Counted from the first letter of the stretch, positions 42,537-52,096 are shown. The stretch is 64,000 bases of DNA from CAVONV01 sp963697355 (GCA_963697355.1 CAVONV010000025.1:1-64000); one strand, 5' to 3'. Translations and numbers: made by a program. The notes: generated by a model from the sequence alone, not told the origin.

Positions 42537-43751
42537 ATGCGCGAATCTAACCGTCTTCGTAATCGTCCGAGCCTATGGCCAGTATGTGTTCGACTTTTTG
42601 TCCTTTGCACTCTTCTAACCACGCCGGGAGTCACTATGGGCCAAACGGGTGAGCTTCAGTTGGAGCTGGTCTCTTCTGCCCTGGTAGACCCAGTCGGACT
42701 GGCAAACGCGGGTGACGGGTCCCGTCGCTTGTTCGTGGTGGAGCGTGCCGGGCGAATACGGATTGTAGAGTCCAACGGTACCCTTGGAGCCATATTCCTC
42801 GACATCGCGAGTCGAGTTCGGTCGGAGAGCTCGGAGCAGGGACTACTAGGGCTTGCATTTCATCCGAACTATGTGGGCAACGGCTTCTTCTATGTCAACT
42901 ACATCGATGGCTCGGGCAACACCAAAGTGTCTCGGTTTACCGCATCGGCGAACGACTTGGCGGATCCCAATACGGAAGCGGTGATCCTGTCTCTGGGGCA
43001 ACCGGCATCGAATCACAACGGCGGTCATCTTGCTTTCGGCCCCGACGGATATCTCTACATCGGAACAGGAGACGGCGGTGGAGGAGGCGACCCTTTCGGA
43101 AATGGACAAAACGGTCAGACCCTACTGGGAGCAATGCTGCGTCTCGACGTGGACTCGATGTTTCCTTACGCTATTCCGGCTGACAATCCTTTCGTCGGTA
43201 ATGCGGGTGTGCGAGACGAGATTTGGGCGATCGGATTACGTAACCCTTGGAGATACTCCTTCGACCGCGACTCGGGCGATCTCTATATCGCCGATGTGGG
43301 ACAAAACAACTACGAGGAAGTCAACTTCCAGTCGGCGGCGAGCCCTGGTGGAGACAACTACGGATGGCCTCGGATGGAGGGTAACCATTGCTATCCTATC
43401 GGGGCATCGTGCCAGATGAACGGCCTCACTCTTCCACTTCACGAATACGATCACGGGCAAGGGTGTTCCGTCACGGGAGGCTACGTCTACCGCGGCACCC
43501 AAAGTCCATCGATATCGGGCTTCTATCTCTACGGTGACTTCTGCTCGGGAAGGATCTGGGGCTCGTCCCCCGGCCAAGGCGGCTCCCGCAATGTGGAACT
43601 GCTCGGACAGTTCGACATCTTGATCAGTTCGTTTGGCGAAGATGATACGGGAGAGCTCTACGTACTCAACAAAAACGGTGAATTGTATCGCCTACGCTTA
43701 GGGCTTGCTGCTCCTACGGGGCTTCGCTTGGTCCGTTCTGGAGGTCTTTGA
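42537..43751 (+). CDS. PQQ-type glucose/sorbosone dehydrogenase family protein
   Basis: A 404-residue secreted protein. A signal peptide (about residues 17-37) precedes a six-bladed propeller of the GSDH family (PF07995): GLANAGDGSRRLFVVERAGR, SEQGLLGLAFHPNYVGNGFF, NHNGGHLAFGPDGYLYIGTG, IWAIGLRNPWRYSFD, LYIADVGQNNYEEVNF and GYVYRGTQ. The histidine in NHNGGHL fits the catalytic base of soluble glucose dehydrogenase. It would oxidise sugars using PQQ in the periplasm. The last 12 residues overlap the end of the convergent DHH gene by 38 bases and look unlike the family, so the original C-terminus may have been lost. Confidence 0.85.
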   Translation: MRESNRLRNRPSLWPVCVRLFVLCTLLTTPGVTMGQTGELQLELVSSALVDPVGLANAGDGSRRLFVVERAGRIRIVESNGTLGAIFLDIASRVRSESSEQGLLGLAFHPNYVGNGFFYVNYIDGSGNTKVSRFTASANDLADPNTEAVILSLGQPASNHNGGHLAFGPDGYLYIGTGDGGGGGDPFGNGQNGQTLLGAMLRLDVDSMFPYAIPADNPFVGNAGVRDEIWAIGLRNPWRYSFDRDSGDLYIADVGQNNYEEVNFQSAASPGGDNYGWPRMEGNHCYPIGASCQMNGLTLPLHEYDHGQGCSVTGGYVYRGTQSPSISGFYLYGDFCSGRIWGSSPGQGGSRNVELLGQFDILISSFGEDDTGELYVLNKNGELYRLRLGLAAPTGLRLVRSGGL

Positions 43752-44622
43752 TCATCTGTTTGATCAACTGATCCGCTTTGTCGATGGCAAGCGGTGTTGC
43801 CCCTGCGCCACCGTGCCCACCACCACCGTACTTTGTCATGAGCTCACCGACGTGCACTCTGCAGGTACGATTGAAGATATTGTGCCCTACAGTGGCTACA
43901 ACGAACTTACGCTCAGGTCCCCAGGCGATACGTAGCGATACGTTGGCTTCAGGAAAAAGCGTATAAATCAAGAAGCGGTTTCCCACCGCCGTCATCTCTA
44001 CATCCCTAAGATCCGTTACGATCACATTCCCCTCTCGGCGTGAGTGTTGCTGCATCAGATCAAGAAAGCTCTGCCGATCGGCGGAAATGCGGTCGGCGCG
44101 TTCTTTGACCTCGGGTTCCTGCAATATCTCTTCGATAGATCGCTGTCTGACGAGACCAACCAGTTTTCGAAAGTAGTCTTTGTAGCTACCTAGGCCACTC
44201 CGCGGGTCGAGGGTGAAGCCGAGTAAGATGTAGCCGCTCGGATTCGTGACATCTTCCATTCTGAGAGTTGCGCCGTCGAAGCGATCGACGTCGTTCAAGA
44301 AATCTTCGAAGCGATCGAGGCTGGGTTGCTTTGTTTTGTAGTGGGTATAGACCAGCCGCGAAGTACTGGATGTCATACCGAACCGCCCCGAGAAAGACGT
44401 GGGGGGCTTGTCGTACGTGCGGGTGGCCGCGTGGTGGTCGAACCATGTCATGCATTTGGGATGGTAGGGAAGATTGGCGAGGATATCTCCTGGCTGGACT
44501 TCAAAAAGACCATCCGTTATGTCTTGAGGGTGGATGAGCTCGATGGAATCGATCTTTTCAGCTTCTGTGATGAGGACGGCACAGCAAAGTCCATCCAGGT
44601 TTCCCCGCGTCACAAGGCGCAT
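43714..44622 (-). CDS. DHH-family phosphoesterase (exopolyphosphatase-like)
   Basis: A 302-residue cytosolic protein of the DHH/DHHA1 superfamily. ATG 44622 follows AAGGAGAT and starts MRLVTRGNLDGLCCAV, the N-terminal metal-binding strand. The hallmark DHH is at 62-64 (WFDHHA), and the C-terminal DHHA1 motif is YGGGGHGGAGAT. Conserved Asp10 and Asp/Asn positions fit a dinuclear Mn site. Family members include NrnA oligoribonucleases, GdpP and exopolyphosphatases; sequence alone does not choose among them. It overlaps the dehydrogenase gene tail to tail by 38 bases. Confidence 0.8.
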   Translation of the reverse strand: MRLVTRGNLDGLCCAVLITEAEKIDSIELIHPQDITDGLFEVQPGDILANLPYHPKCMTWFDHHAATRTYDKPPTSFSGRFGMTSSTSRLVYTHYKTKQPSLDRFEDFLNDVDRFDGATLRMEDVTNPSGYILLGFTLDPRSGLGSYKDYFRKLVGLVRQRSIEEILQEPEVKERADRISADRQSFLDLMQQHSRREGNVIVTDLRDVEMTAVGNRFLIYTLFPEANVSLRIAWGPERKFVVATVGHNIFNRTCRVHVGELMTKYGGGGHGGAGATPLAIDKADQLIKQMIKDLQNGPSEAP

Positions 44623-44700
44623 CGCCGATCTCCTTTTTTTTGTGATTACGTTCAGAGTACCATCTGGAAGGGGATCAGACAAACGAGGCGGGACATTGAA

Positions 44701-44811
44701 ATTCAAGAACTCAAGAACCCAAGAAATCGAGAATGCATCTATTAGTAGGACTCGGCTAAACTCGAGGTAGTGCCCTAGACTTCTTGAGTTCTTGAGTTTC
44801 TTGAGTTCTTT
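44701..44811. repeat. Inverted pair of CAAGAACTC-type simple repeats
   Basis: Left arm 44701-44733 (TTCAAGAACTCAAGAACCCA) is complementary to right arm 44779-44811 (TTCTTGAGTTCTTGAGTTTC). The spacer is 45 bases. It lies between the DHH gene start and the end of the barrel gene. Similar single-orientation blocks occur at 55261..55305 and 63921..63966. Confidence 0.65.
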
Positions 44812-44830
44812 TGCAGTGTGCAACTGCTAA

Positions 44831-46150
44831 CTAGAAAGAGTACTCCATCCCAATCAGCGGTGTGACCTTGTCTTGCAGGCCGTTGTCGTTCAAATTGAAC
44901 AACAGGTTGAAGTCCAAGAGGACTTCCCCGGCCACGTTTATTTTGCAGCCCACGGCGCCGTTGAGGACGAGAAAGGAGTCCGTGACGAACGTAATGTCAG
45001 GGAAAAAGGAAACTCCATTGAGCGCTTGGAATTCCGTTCTTTGCAGGCGCGGCGTGTCAATGAAATAGTTGCCCAAGATATCGAAGGCGAATGTGAACCG
45101 ACTACCTACACCAAAATCCGCTCCGGCGGTGAAAAAGGCTTGGTCCTGAAGTTTTTTTGCTTCCCCCGTGGTGGGATCTCCCGCTAGAACGGTCTTGCCG
45201 TTCCATTGATATCCCGCATTGACATGGGGTGAGAATCCTTCGAAGTGCGTCGACCAGATCAAGAACGGTTTGGCGCCGGCGGCACCGACTCCTAGCAGGT
45301 TTTTCTCATCGCCGGTGGGAACACGAAAATCCAGGCCGAACGACAGCCCCCCCGCTCGCCAGAAGTTGCCCTTGAGGCGTACGGTGAGGTCACCTATGCC
45401 GCCGGCACTACCCGAAGCGTTGAAGACACGCTGTTCGCCCATGCTATCGTCAGCCTCCCTGAAGAAATGGATATCTTCACTTGTCGTGCCAATCCTCTGA
45501 ACGGTCGCATGGGAGACGATCTGCAAATCATTGCTCATCATTGGAGCAGCGAGGGACACATCGAGGCGGTCCGTCAAGCCATAGGTTAGGAAGATGGTGA
45601 ACTGGTTGATGCTGGCGGTGACCGAATTGACGGTCGTCACCAGATCTTCACGACCACCGCGAAGCTCGGCGCTGTCGTGAGTGAATACCGCTGGGATATT
45701 GCCGAGATCGTTGCCCTCGAGGGTGTCGAAATTGAAGTGTTGATATGTGAATCCAAAAGAAAAACGGTGCTTGCCAATCGTCTCCGCTCGTTCTGCCAGG
45801 ACGGGGCCGAAACTCTGAGTTGTTCGGCTGAAGACTCCCAGAGAGGAATCGAACTCATACGTAAAACCCGACGCCGGAGACGGCAACGGGACAGCGGCAA
45901 GCCTGCTGGTAAGCGCCGTAGTGAATTGAGTGAACTCCGTCTGAAAGTCACTATTGAAATGAGCGGAATGCGTTTCACCCGAAGACAGAACGGCGAGACT
46001 GTCCACGATCAATCCGTCCGAGCCGTACAGTTGCGTGAACATCGTTGACAGGTTCTCCGGTTGGACGGCGATATGGTAGGGCTCGTTTGCATAAGAGGTG
46101 GTCGAAACGATGAAGAGACACCAGACAACTATGGATAGGTTTTTAGGCAT
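44831..46150 (-). CDS. Outer-membrane beta-barrel protein
   Basis: A 439-residue protein with signal peptide MPKNLSIVVWCLFIVSTTSY (cleavage near ANEP) and ATG 46150 preceded by GGAGGAATAAAG. The mature part is built of amphipathic strands: RFSFGFTYQHFNFDTLEGND, FLTYGLTDRLDVSLAAPMMS, GIGDLTVRLKGNFW and LTFVTDSFLVLNG-like text, ending in LIGMEYSF with a terminal Phe. It resembles the transporter-like barrels (MetA-pathway/FadL-like) of Acidobacteriota. A role in uptake or in anchoring is possible. No operon partner. Confidence 0.85.
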   Translation of the reverse strand: MPKNLSIVVWCLFIVSTTSYANEPYHIAVQPENLSTMFTQLYGSDGLIVDSLAVLSSGETHSAHFNSDFQTEFTQFTTALTSRLAAVPLPSPASGFTYEFDSSLGVFSRTTQSFGPVLAERAETIGKHRFSFGFTYQHFNFDTLEGNDLGNIPAVFTHDSAELRGGREDLVTTVNSVTASINQFTIFLTYGLTDRLDVSLAAPMMSNDLQIVSHATVQRIGTTSEDIHFFREADDSMGEQRVFNASGSAGGIGDLTVRLKGNFWRAGGLSFGLDFRVPTGDEKNLLGVGAAGAKPFLIWSTHFEGFSPHVNAGYQWNGKTVLAGDPTTGEAKKLQDQAFFTAGADFGVGSRFTFAFDILGNYFIDTPRLQRTEFQALNGVSFFPDITFVTDSFLVLNGAVGCKINVAGEVLLDFNLLFNLNDNGLQDKVTPLIGMEYSF

Positions 46151-46237
46151 TGTTCTTTATTCCTCCTGTCAACCAAATGGGCTGGTAGCATGGGGTTGAG
46201 TATACGAATGTCGGCTTTCGGCCTCTGAATAGACTCA

Positions 46238-48595
46238 TCAGCTGCCAATATTCAGGATGGTCCATTCCCCGGACTCCTTGGAAAACGTAAGAGTCTGTTC
46301 TAGTTGGTTGCTGTGGCGAGATCCGCTGGCAACAATCGTGTCACTGCGCACTATCCGAACCGTAGCTCGAGAACCTTGGACATCAATGGATCGGACAGAA
46401 ATTTCGACTTGGTGCGAGTCCACTGCTTTGAACGAGGCCATGAGCCGCCCCTCATCTGCGGCGGATAAGTTGGGTTTTGCGCTTCGATAAAGAGCAATGT
46501 CTTGCGTCTCGATAGCTCGGACCCAAGTCGAGATCACAGCCCTGATGGTCTCAGCGTCGAGCTCCTCTTGGGGGATCGATCTCGTTGACGACGGGGTGGG
46601 TTCCGGCACCGGTTCCCTTGTCGGTGGGGGCAGAGACTCCGCAATTTGAGCTTTCCGGACCGTCTCCGCCTGCCGAGCTTCTCTCTCGGACAGTGTATCC
46701 GCCTTGGCTTCGAGGATCTGGTTCATGGCTTGTTGGTAGGCACCCGCGGCCTCCGTGTATCTCCCTTTCGCTGCCAGCTGCATGGCCTCGTTCTCCAGTG
46801 AAAGCGCCGACTGATAAGCAGGCTGCCTGGCCACATCGTCGGAAACGGCCTCGCTCCGTAGTTGTTTCCAACGTTCTTCCGTCCGTTGCCATTGCTCACG
46901 ACCCTCGGACTCGGCACGAGCGCTTCGGGCGGCGGTCTGCCCCTTTTCATTGCGTGCGCGCTCGTAGAAGTCTTTTGCGCCCAAAAACTTCTGAGTGGCC
47001 AGCGCAAACTCCTGTCGCTCGAGTTGCTCGTTGCCCTGTGACATGAGCTGATTGCCTTGTTTGAAGTTTCCCAGGGAGCTCGCTCCTGCGCTCGCCGCAG
47101 TTTTTCGAGATTGCTCGGCATCACGGTGAGCCTTTTCGGACTCCTGTCGGAACCGACCGCTGAGCTTGCCCGAGAGATCGATCGCTCGTGGATGGTTGGG
47201 ATCAATGGCCAATGCCACGGCCAGTGCTCGGGCAGCCGGTTTGGCCTGACCTGAGGCCATCAAGGCCTCCGCCTCTTCTAGAGCGTCGGACAGTTGGTCC
47301 AAGGTGCCCTGCGCCTCATTACGGATACGGAGAGCTTCCTCGTGACTCGGTTCCGATTCGAGGATGTCCTCAGCAATGAGAATCGCTCTTTCGAACTCCT
47401 TGGCTTCGAGGCTTTGCTGTGCCCCTACGATCGGGGATGTCGCAGCCGGATCCGCTGGGACACCCCCTTCCTCGACGACGACCCCGCCGCCTGCTTCCTT
47501 CGCTTGCTCTCGAGAGAAGAAGTAGAATGCCAAGCCTCCTATGGCTACAACAGTCAAAGCGGCACCGACGACTTTGACCCAAGAACGAGACTCGGAGACT
47601 TGCGCGGGACGCAGGGTACCCTTACTTACCGGCTCGAGGCTCGTTGCGGCCGGCGGTGCTGAGACTGCAGGGGCTGACTTCTGACTCCCTGGGGCACCTG
47701 CCATGTTGCTCCTTGGCGGTGTCTCCACCATCGTTTCCATTTGATCAGAGCCCCAGATGTCATCGGCGTCCAATGCGGTGCCCAGCCTTTCCCTGATCTC
47801 GCGCAGAGCGACGAGGAGCTCATAGGCATTCTGGTGGCGCTGAGCCGGGTCCCTGGACAAGGCCGTGTCGAGGACACGGATGATAGGAAACGGAAGGTTG
47901 GGAGCGTACTTGGTGATGGGTTCCCGCTCTGCCTGAGCGACTTTGTAAAGCGTGGCATGCATGGAATCGGCTTCGAAGGGCTTGTGATTGCTCAAAATCT
48001 CGTAGAACACCGCACCAAGAGAAAACACATCCGACCGAGAGTCCACGTCCTGCGCTTGGACTTGCTCAGGAGACATGTAGTTGGGCGTTCCCATGACCAG
48101 GCCTGTCTTGGTGATATCTGAGGAGGCCACCCGCGCCAGACCGAAATCCATTATTTTGACTTGACCGTCCGGCTGCACGTGGATGTTTCCCGGTTTGAGA
48201 TCCCGATGAACGATTCCTTTGGCATGGGCGTGGCCTACACCCTCGCAGATTTGTTCCATGATGCGAAGTTTTTCACCCAAGGCGAGAGGATTTTGCTTTT
48301 GTATCATGTGCTTGAGGTCGGTTCCCTCGAGGAGCTCCATCGCCATGAAGAATCTGCCTTGATCCTCACCAAAGTCGAACACCGTGACGATGTTGGGGTG
48401 AATGAGCTGCGCCGCCGACCGCGCTTCTCGCAAGAATCGCTTTCGATGTTCAGGATCTGCGTCGTTGGCTTGATTTATCGTTTTTATGGCGACATAGCGG
48501 TGGAGGGTAGGATCGTGAGCCTTGTAGACCTCCCCCATCGCGCCTTCACCTACTTTTTCGACGACGGTATATTTGCCGATTTGCTTGGTTGCCAT
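46238..48595 (-). CDS. Transmembrane Ser/Thr protein kinase with TPR/coil and NTF2-like tail
   Basis: A 785-residue protein from ATG 48595; a GTG nine bases upstream is an alternative. Residues about 8-268 form a Hanks-type kinase: VGEGAMGEVYKA, Lys38, HRDLKPGN (130-137) and DFG (150-152). One membrane helix lies at about 340-360 (VKVVGAALTVVAIGGLAFYF). The periplasmic part has TPR-like helices (KEFERAILIAEDILESEPSH), a long Gln/Glu/Ala-rich coil (about 490-650) and a final NTF2/SnoaL-like domain (IRAVISTWVRAIETQD to WTILNIG). It couples an outside sensor to a cytosolic kinase. It is divergent from the second kinase gene, with 390 bases between. Confidence 0.9.
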   Translation of the reverse strand: MATKQIGKYTVVEKVGEGAMGEVYKAHDPTLHRYVAIKTINQANDADPEHRKRFLREARSAAQLIHPNIVTVFDFGEDQGRFFMAMELLEGTDLKHMIQKQNPLALGEKLRIMEQICEGVGHAHAKGIVHRDLKPGNIHVQPDGQVKIMDFGLARVASSDITKTGLVMGTPNYMSPEQVQAQDVDSRSDVFSLGAVFYEILSNHKPFEADSMHATLYKVAQAEREPITKYAPNLPFPIIRVLDTALSRDPAQRHQNAYELLVALREIRERLGTALDADDIWGSDQMETMVETPPRSNMAGAPGSQKSAPAVSAPPAATSLEPVSKGTLRPAQVSESRSWVKVVGAALTVVAIGGLAFYFFSREQAKEAGGGVVVEEGGVPADPAATSPIVGAQQSLEAKEFERAILIAEDILESEPSHEEALRIRNEAQGTLDQLSDALEEAEALMASGQAKPAARALAVALAIDPNHPRAIDLSGKLSGRFRQESEKAHRDAEQSRKTAASAGASSLGNFKQGNQLMSQGNEQLERQEFALATQKFLGAKDFYERARNEKGQTAARSARAESEGREQWQRTEERWKQLRSEAVSDDVARQPAYQSALSLENEAMQLAAKGRYTEAAGAYQQAMNQILEAKADTLSEREARQAETVRKAQIAESLPPPTREPVPEPTPSSTRSIPQEELDAETIRAVISTWVRAIETQDIALYRSAKPNLSAADEGRLMASFKAVDSHQVEISVRSIDVQGSRATVRIVRSDTIVASGSRHSNQLEQTLTFSKESGEWTILNIGS

Positions 48596-48985
48596 GACAC
48601 GCACACCTACCCTCGAAGAGTCGACCGATCACCTGAAGGCAATCCGGTCCGGCTCGTTTGGCATCGGCCGGCGTTGGGACAGCCTGGCCAAAAATGAAGT
48701 TTGTGGTTCCGTCGACTCGGATGGGTTGAGGTTATTGGACCTCGGACACAGGCCCTAGTTCGTCATATCTGAATAAGTCGACGAGAACACCCGCCAAGGT
48801 TCTTGCATGCTAGCACAAGCTTTGCGATGGAGAAAGATATGTCATCTTTTTTTTGGTGACGTGTCACTCGAGGGAAGAATTTGAAATACGAAAGAAGAGG
48901 GCGTAGAGTAGTATCTTCTGCGTTAACTCCTACACGAACCCGTATTTCCCTTTCGCTTCGACAAGGGATTGAGGGGAGCGCAACC
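48596..48985. promoter_or_regulatory. Shared upstream region of two divergent kinase genes
   Basis: This 390-base region separates the two kinase starts. It contains an AT-rich patch near 48835-48865 (TATGTCATC followed by eight T) and a GTGACGTGTCAC palindrome at about 48855-48866. I could not place -10/-35 boxes with confidence. No coding frame here looks real. Confidence 0.4.
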
Positions 48986-50722
48986 ATGGGAAGCCACGAA
49001 GACCAAATACCTCAAAAAATCGGCCGCTACATCATCATCAAGTGTATCGGCTCCGGGGCGATGGGGACCGTCTACAAAGCCTACGACCCCAAACTCAGTC
49101 GCACGGTGGCCCTCAAAACGATCCGGTGCGAATATCCGACCCAAACACGCGAATACAAGGCTTTCCTCAAGCGGTTTCGACACGAAGCCGAAGCCTTGGG
49201 GAAGCTATCTCATCCCGGCGTCGTAGCGCTATACGATATGGGAGAAACCCGCGCCAAGGTTCCCTTCCTCGCGATGGAATACGTAGAGGGAACGACCTTG
49301 GCCGAGTTGATGAGGAGGGGTTATTCCTTTGAGAAGGAAGAGGCGTTCCAGTTGATATCGCAGATGGCGGATACGCTCGACCATGCTCACAAGAACCGCG
49401 TGCTTCATTGCGATATCAAGCCGTCGAACATCCTCGCTCTCGAGCACGAAAACAAACTGAAGATCACTGATTTCGGGATATCTAAGATTCTGGATTCCAA
49501 ACCGACGTACGACAACACGATCCAACTCGTCGGGACTCCCGGCTACATGTCGCCCGAGCAGGTCATGGGGAAGCCGATGGACGAGCGTTCCGATATTTTC
49601 TCTTTGGGGGTCGTGGCCTTCGAGATGCTCTGTGGGAAACAGCCGTTTCCAGGCAAAAGTATATCTGCGGTACTCGTCAAACAAGTCCATGCCGATCCCA
49701 TTGTTCCCTCTGGGCTAGATGAGCTGGGGATCGACCCGGCCGAGTGGAAGCAGGTTTTTTCGCGAGTGCTGGCAAAAGATCCGCGCGAACGCTACCAGAC
49801 GGCAAGCGAATTTGCGTCTGACTTCAGAGATACGCAAGTTGGTTCCGCCGGTGTTTCACGTTCGCATGAGTCGACACACAATACCGATGCGACACGATCG
49901 CAGAGGTTCGAATCTGTTTTTCCTGAGACGCTCACAATCTGGACGAGGCAGTTTGTTCGAATCCCGCAACGAAAGCTGAGGGCCGCAGCCATAGGAAGCC
50001 TTCTCGCCACGACCATGTTTGGCCTTGCAGCGTTATCTTCTGTCGGGACCATCGAGAAGTCTCCCGGACCAGATCAAGCTAGGTTGGCGGCGCTCTATCA
50101 TCCTCGGGTAACTCCCAAGGGGACACCGGCTGAAGCCGAGGGAACGGTCTACGTCGAAAGCGAGCCGCCCGCCGCCGACGTCACAATCGACGGCGAAGTC
50201 ATCGGGACGACACCTGTCGAGGTGTCTCGGTTGAAGATGGGAGACCATTCCATCCTCATTGAAAAAGCGAACTGCCAACCGGTCGAGCTAGCGGTGATCC
50301 TCAGCAGAGAAAGCCCCAGGGCCACCTTGAGCGTTTCTTTGAGAGAAGAACGTATGGCCCAGGCATCACCACCTGCCCCTGCCCTCCCAGAGACGACTCC
50401 GCAGCCAGGGCCTACCCACTCTGAGCTTGAAGTGGTAGAAGCACTCGTTCCATTGAAGGCTCATGTAGCCTCCAAGGGTCGTCAAATATTAGTAAAGAAC
50501 GAGGACGCTTTTGATTGGCTCGATGTGACGCTAAAAGTGAACCACCAAGGGCTATTGCTGAACATCGGCAGGATTAACGCCGGGCAAGCCTACACGATTG
50601 TCAACCCTTCCGCTTCGGAGTCCGCAGACGTAGAAATCTGGTGCGAAACGCCCTCGGGGAGTGCTTACATCAGGCGAGGCATTGACAAATACACACCCAG
50701 AGTTTCCGCGCTTTTGAAATAG
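48986..50722 (+). CDS. Non-RD Ser/Thr protein kinase with membrane helix and PEGA domain
   Basis: A 578-residue protein. ATG 48986 follows GAGGGGAG. Residues about 14-282 are a kinase: IGSGAMGTVYKA, ATP lysine Lys44, HCDIKPSN (141-148) and DFG (162-164). The usual HRD reads HCD, so it is a non-RD kinase and may not need activation-loop phosphorylation. A membrane segment lies at about 332-353. The extracytoplasmic part has a PEGA domain (about 386-453: GTVYVESEPPAADVTIDGEV, IGTTPVEVSRLKMGDHSI), then a Pro-rich linker and a beta-sandwich tail. PEGA domains are thought to bind envelope components. It is convergent with a PilZ gene, overlapping it by 58 bases. Confidence 0.9.
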   Translation: MGSHEDQIPQKIGRYIIIKCIGSGAMGTVYKAYDPKLSRTVALKTIRCEYPTQTREYKAFLKRFRHEAEALGKLSHPGVVALYDMGETRAKVPFLAMEYVEGTTLAELMRRGYSFEKEEAFQLISQMADTLDHAHKNRVLHCDIKPSNILALEHENKLKITDFGISKILDSKPTYDNTIQLVGTPGYMSPEQVMGKPMDERSDIFSLGVVAFEMLCGKQPFPGKSISAVLVKQVHADPIVPSGLDELGIDPAEWKQVFSRVLAKDPRERYQTASEFASDFRDTQVGSAGVSRSHESTHNTDATRSQRFESVFPETLTIWTRQFVRIPQRKLRAAAIGSLLATTMFGLAALSSVGTIEKSPGPDQARLAALYHPRVTPKGTPAEAEGTVYVESEPPAADVTIDGEVIGTTPVEVSRLKMGDHSILIEKANCQPVELAVILSRESPRATLSVSLREERMAQASPPAPALPETTPQPGPTHSELEVVEALVPLKAHVASKGRQILVKNEDAFDWLDVTLKVNHQGLLLNIGRINAGQAYTIVNPSASESADVEIWCETPSGSAYIRRGIDKYTPRVSALLK

Positions 50723-51315
50723 ATTTCTTGCGAATTCATGAGTGCTCGTCGAATCCTGCCGGTGGCCTTCTCTATGAACACGCCCAGTTTCATCAGATCC
50801 TCGTTCAAGTCCATCAACATGTTTGCTAGGTCGTTATCACGTGATTTGGAGCTCGATGCTACCGGGGCCTCGCGAAGTCGACAGGAACGAAGAATGCTAT
50901 GCAAGTGCTGTTGGTCTCCGAAGGACAATTGGAACCTGAGCCCGTGGGCAACGGAACGTTCAGCACAACCACTCTCCGTACGAGCCCATACGACGGTCGA
51001 CTCTGCAGTCCAAAGTTGAGACTGACGATAGAAGCTGATGCTGAGTCCTACACTTGTTTTGGGCTCGAAATGCTTGCTGGATACGATGCAGGCGCCTATG
51101 TCGGAGATGTTGATGACGACTCCGTAGTCCTCCTGCTTGTTTGTTCCTCGAATCAAGGCGCTGACCGGATCTACCGGCAAGAACCGGCGTGATGTCCGGA
51201 GAGCACTTTGTCTATCCATCACTTCGACTCGCTGCCGTGAATCCCTTGAAGAAATTCTCCGTTGCACGGCTGGAGAGAGCGTAGCGGCACCGGAAACAAA
51301 GGTCCGCTTTGACAA
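50665..51315 (-). CDS. PilZ domain protein with C-terminal helical tail
   Basis: A 216-residue soluble protein whose start is uncertain: TTG 51315 gives the full frame, and ATG 51219 (residue 33) would start just before the PilZ domain. Residues about 42-150 match PilZ: RRFLPVDPVSALIRG, VINISDIGACIVSS, STVVWARTES and GLRFQLSFGDQQHLHSILRS. The tail (about 160-216) is helical (DLANMLMDLNEDLMKLGVFI). Its 3' end lies within the last codons of the divergent-strand kinase gene. Probably a c-di-GMP-linked or adaptor protein. Confidence 0.75.
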   Translation of the reverse strand: MSKRTFVSGAATLSPAVQRRISSRDSRQRVEVMDRQSALRTSRRFLPVDPVSALIRGTNKQEDYGVVINISDIGACIVSSKHFEPKTSVGLSISFYRQSQLWTAESTVVWARTESGCAERSVAHGLRFQLSFGDQQHLHSILRSCRLREAPVASSSKSRDNDLANMLMDLNEDLMKLGVFIEKATGRIRRALMNSQEIYFKSAETLGVYLSMPRLM

Positions 51316-51619
51316 CCCTCAACGGGTTCCAGTTTTCTAGATTGGGGATATTGTTTTTGTAGCACGATGGAGAAGTGATGTAAGTGACCTAAATCACTAC
51401 TGTTAGTTCCTTTCTGTCCCGCCGGAACCGAGCCCAATAGACCCAGGAAGGGTGAGACCCCCCCAACAATGTCTCTTCTAAAAAGATTTGTCGGGTAATC
51501 CACCCGAATCTAAATCACAGCGTCAGTCTGCTCCCAAGGGCATAATTACATTGACTCAAACCCCAACCCCAATGGTCCGGATGTCGGCCCCCCTGTGGTC
51601 GAGTTGATCCCGGACGAAT
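51316..51619. other. Intergenic region, nothing recognised
   Basis: This 304-base stretch lies between the two divergent PilZ genes. It is fairly AT-rich near 51345-51365 and 51480-51560, as expected for promoters of both, but I see no convincing boxes, repeats or coding frame. Confidence 0.5.
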
Positions 51620-52096
51620 GTGGCAGATGCTCGGTCCATTCGAAAAAACGGGATTCTGAGAACACCAATGACGAAAAGAGTCGAGCTCGAGTCAAGCTAT
51701 TCGGTTCGAATACAAACGGCCCTAAATTCGGGCACCGGAACCGTTTTCAACCTATCTCGGGGTGGGATGTATGTACTCACCTCAATGAGGATCCTACCCC
51801 AAGCCCAAGTCGTGCTCTATTTACCCATTCCGAAGAGTCGCAAGATACTAAGAATCGAAGCAGTCACGAGCTGGGAAGATCGAGAGCACGAGAAACTCGA
51901 TGGTCGTCCGACGGGGTATGGCTTTCGCTTCATCCATGTTGCCGACGAAACAAGGGCGGAGCTTCAAGAGTTGATGGATAACGAAAGCATTTCAAAAAAG
52001 AGGATGCAAGCAACGATTGGAGAGCTGAATTTGGCCGAAGAGGCGGGCCGATTGCTGGCCAACATGTTGCCTTCGTATGGCTGGATCAAGAAATGA
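51620..52096 (+). CDS. PilZ domain protein
   Basis: A 158-residue soluble protein. The frame opens at GTG 51620; ATG 51668 is an alternative that would leave the domain intact. Residues about 19-130 form a PilZ domain: RVELESSYSVRI, then VFNLSRGGMYVLTS (matching NxSxxG), LRIEAVTSWED and GYGFRFIHV. A helical tail (ATIGELNLAEEAGRLLANML) ends the protein. The domain order is like that of the PilZ protein on the other strand, 304 bases away, so the two may be paralogues. A c-di-GMP-related or adaptor role is likely. Confidence 0.75.
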   Translation: MADARSIRKNGILRTPMTKRVELESSYSVRIQTALNSGTGTVFNLSRGGMYVLTSMRILPQAQVVLYLPIPKSRKILRIEAVTSWEDREHEKLDGRPTGYGFRFIHVADETRAELQELMDNESISKKRMQATIGELNLAEEAGRLLANMLPSYGWIKK

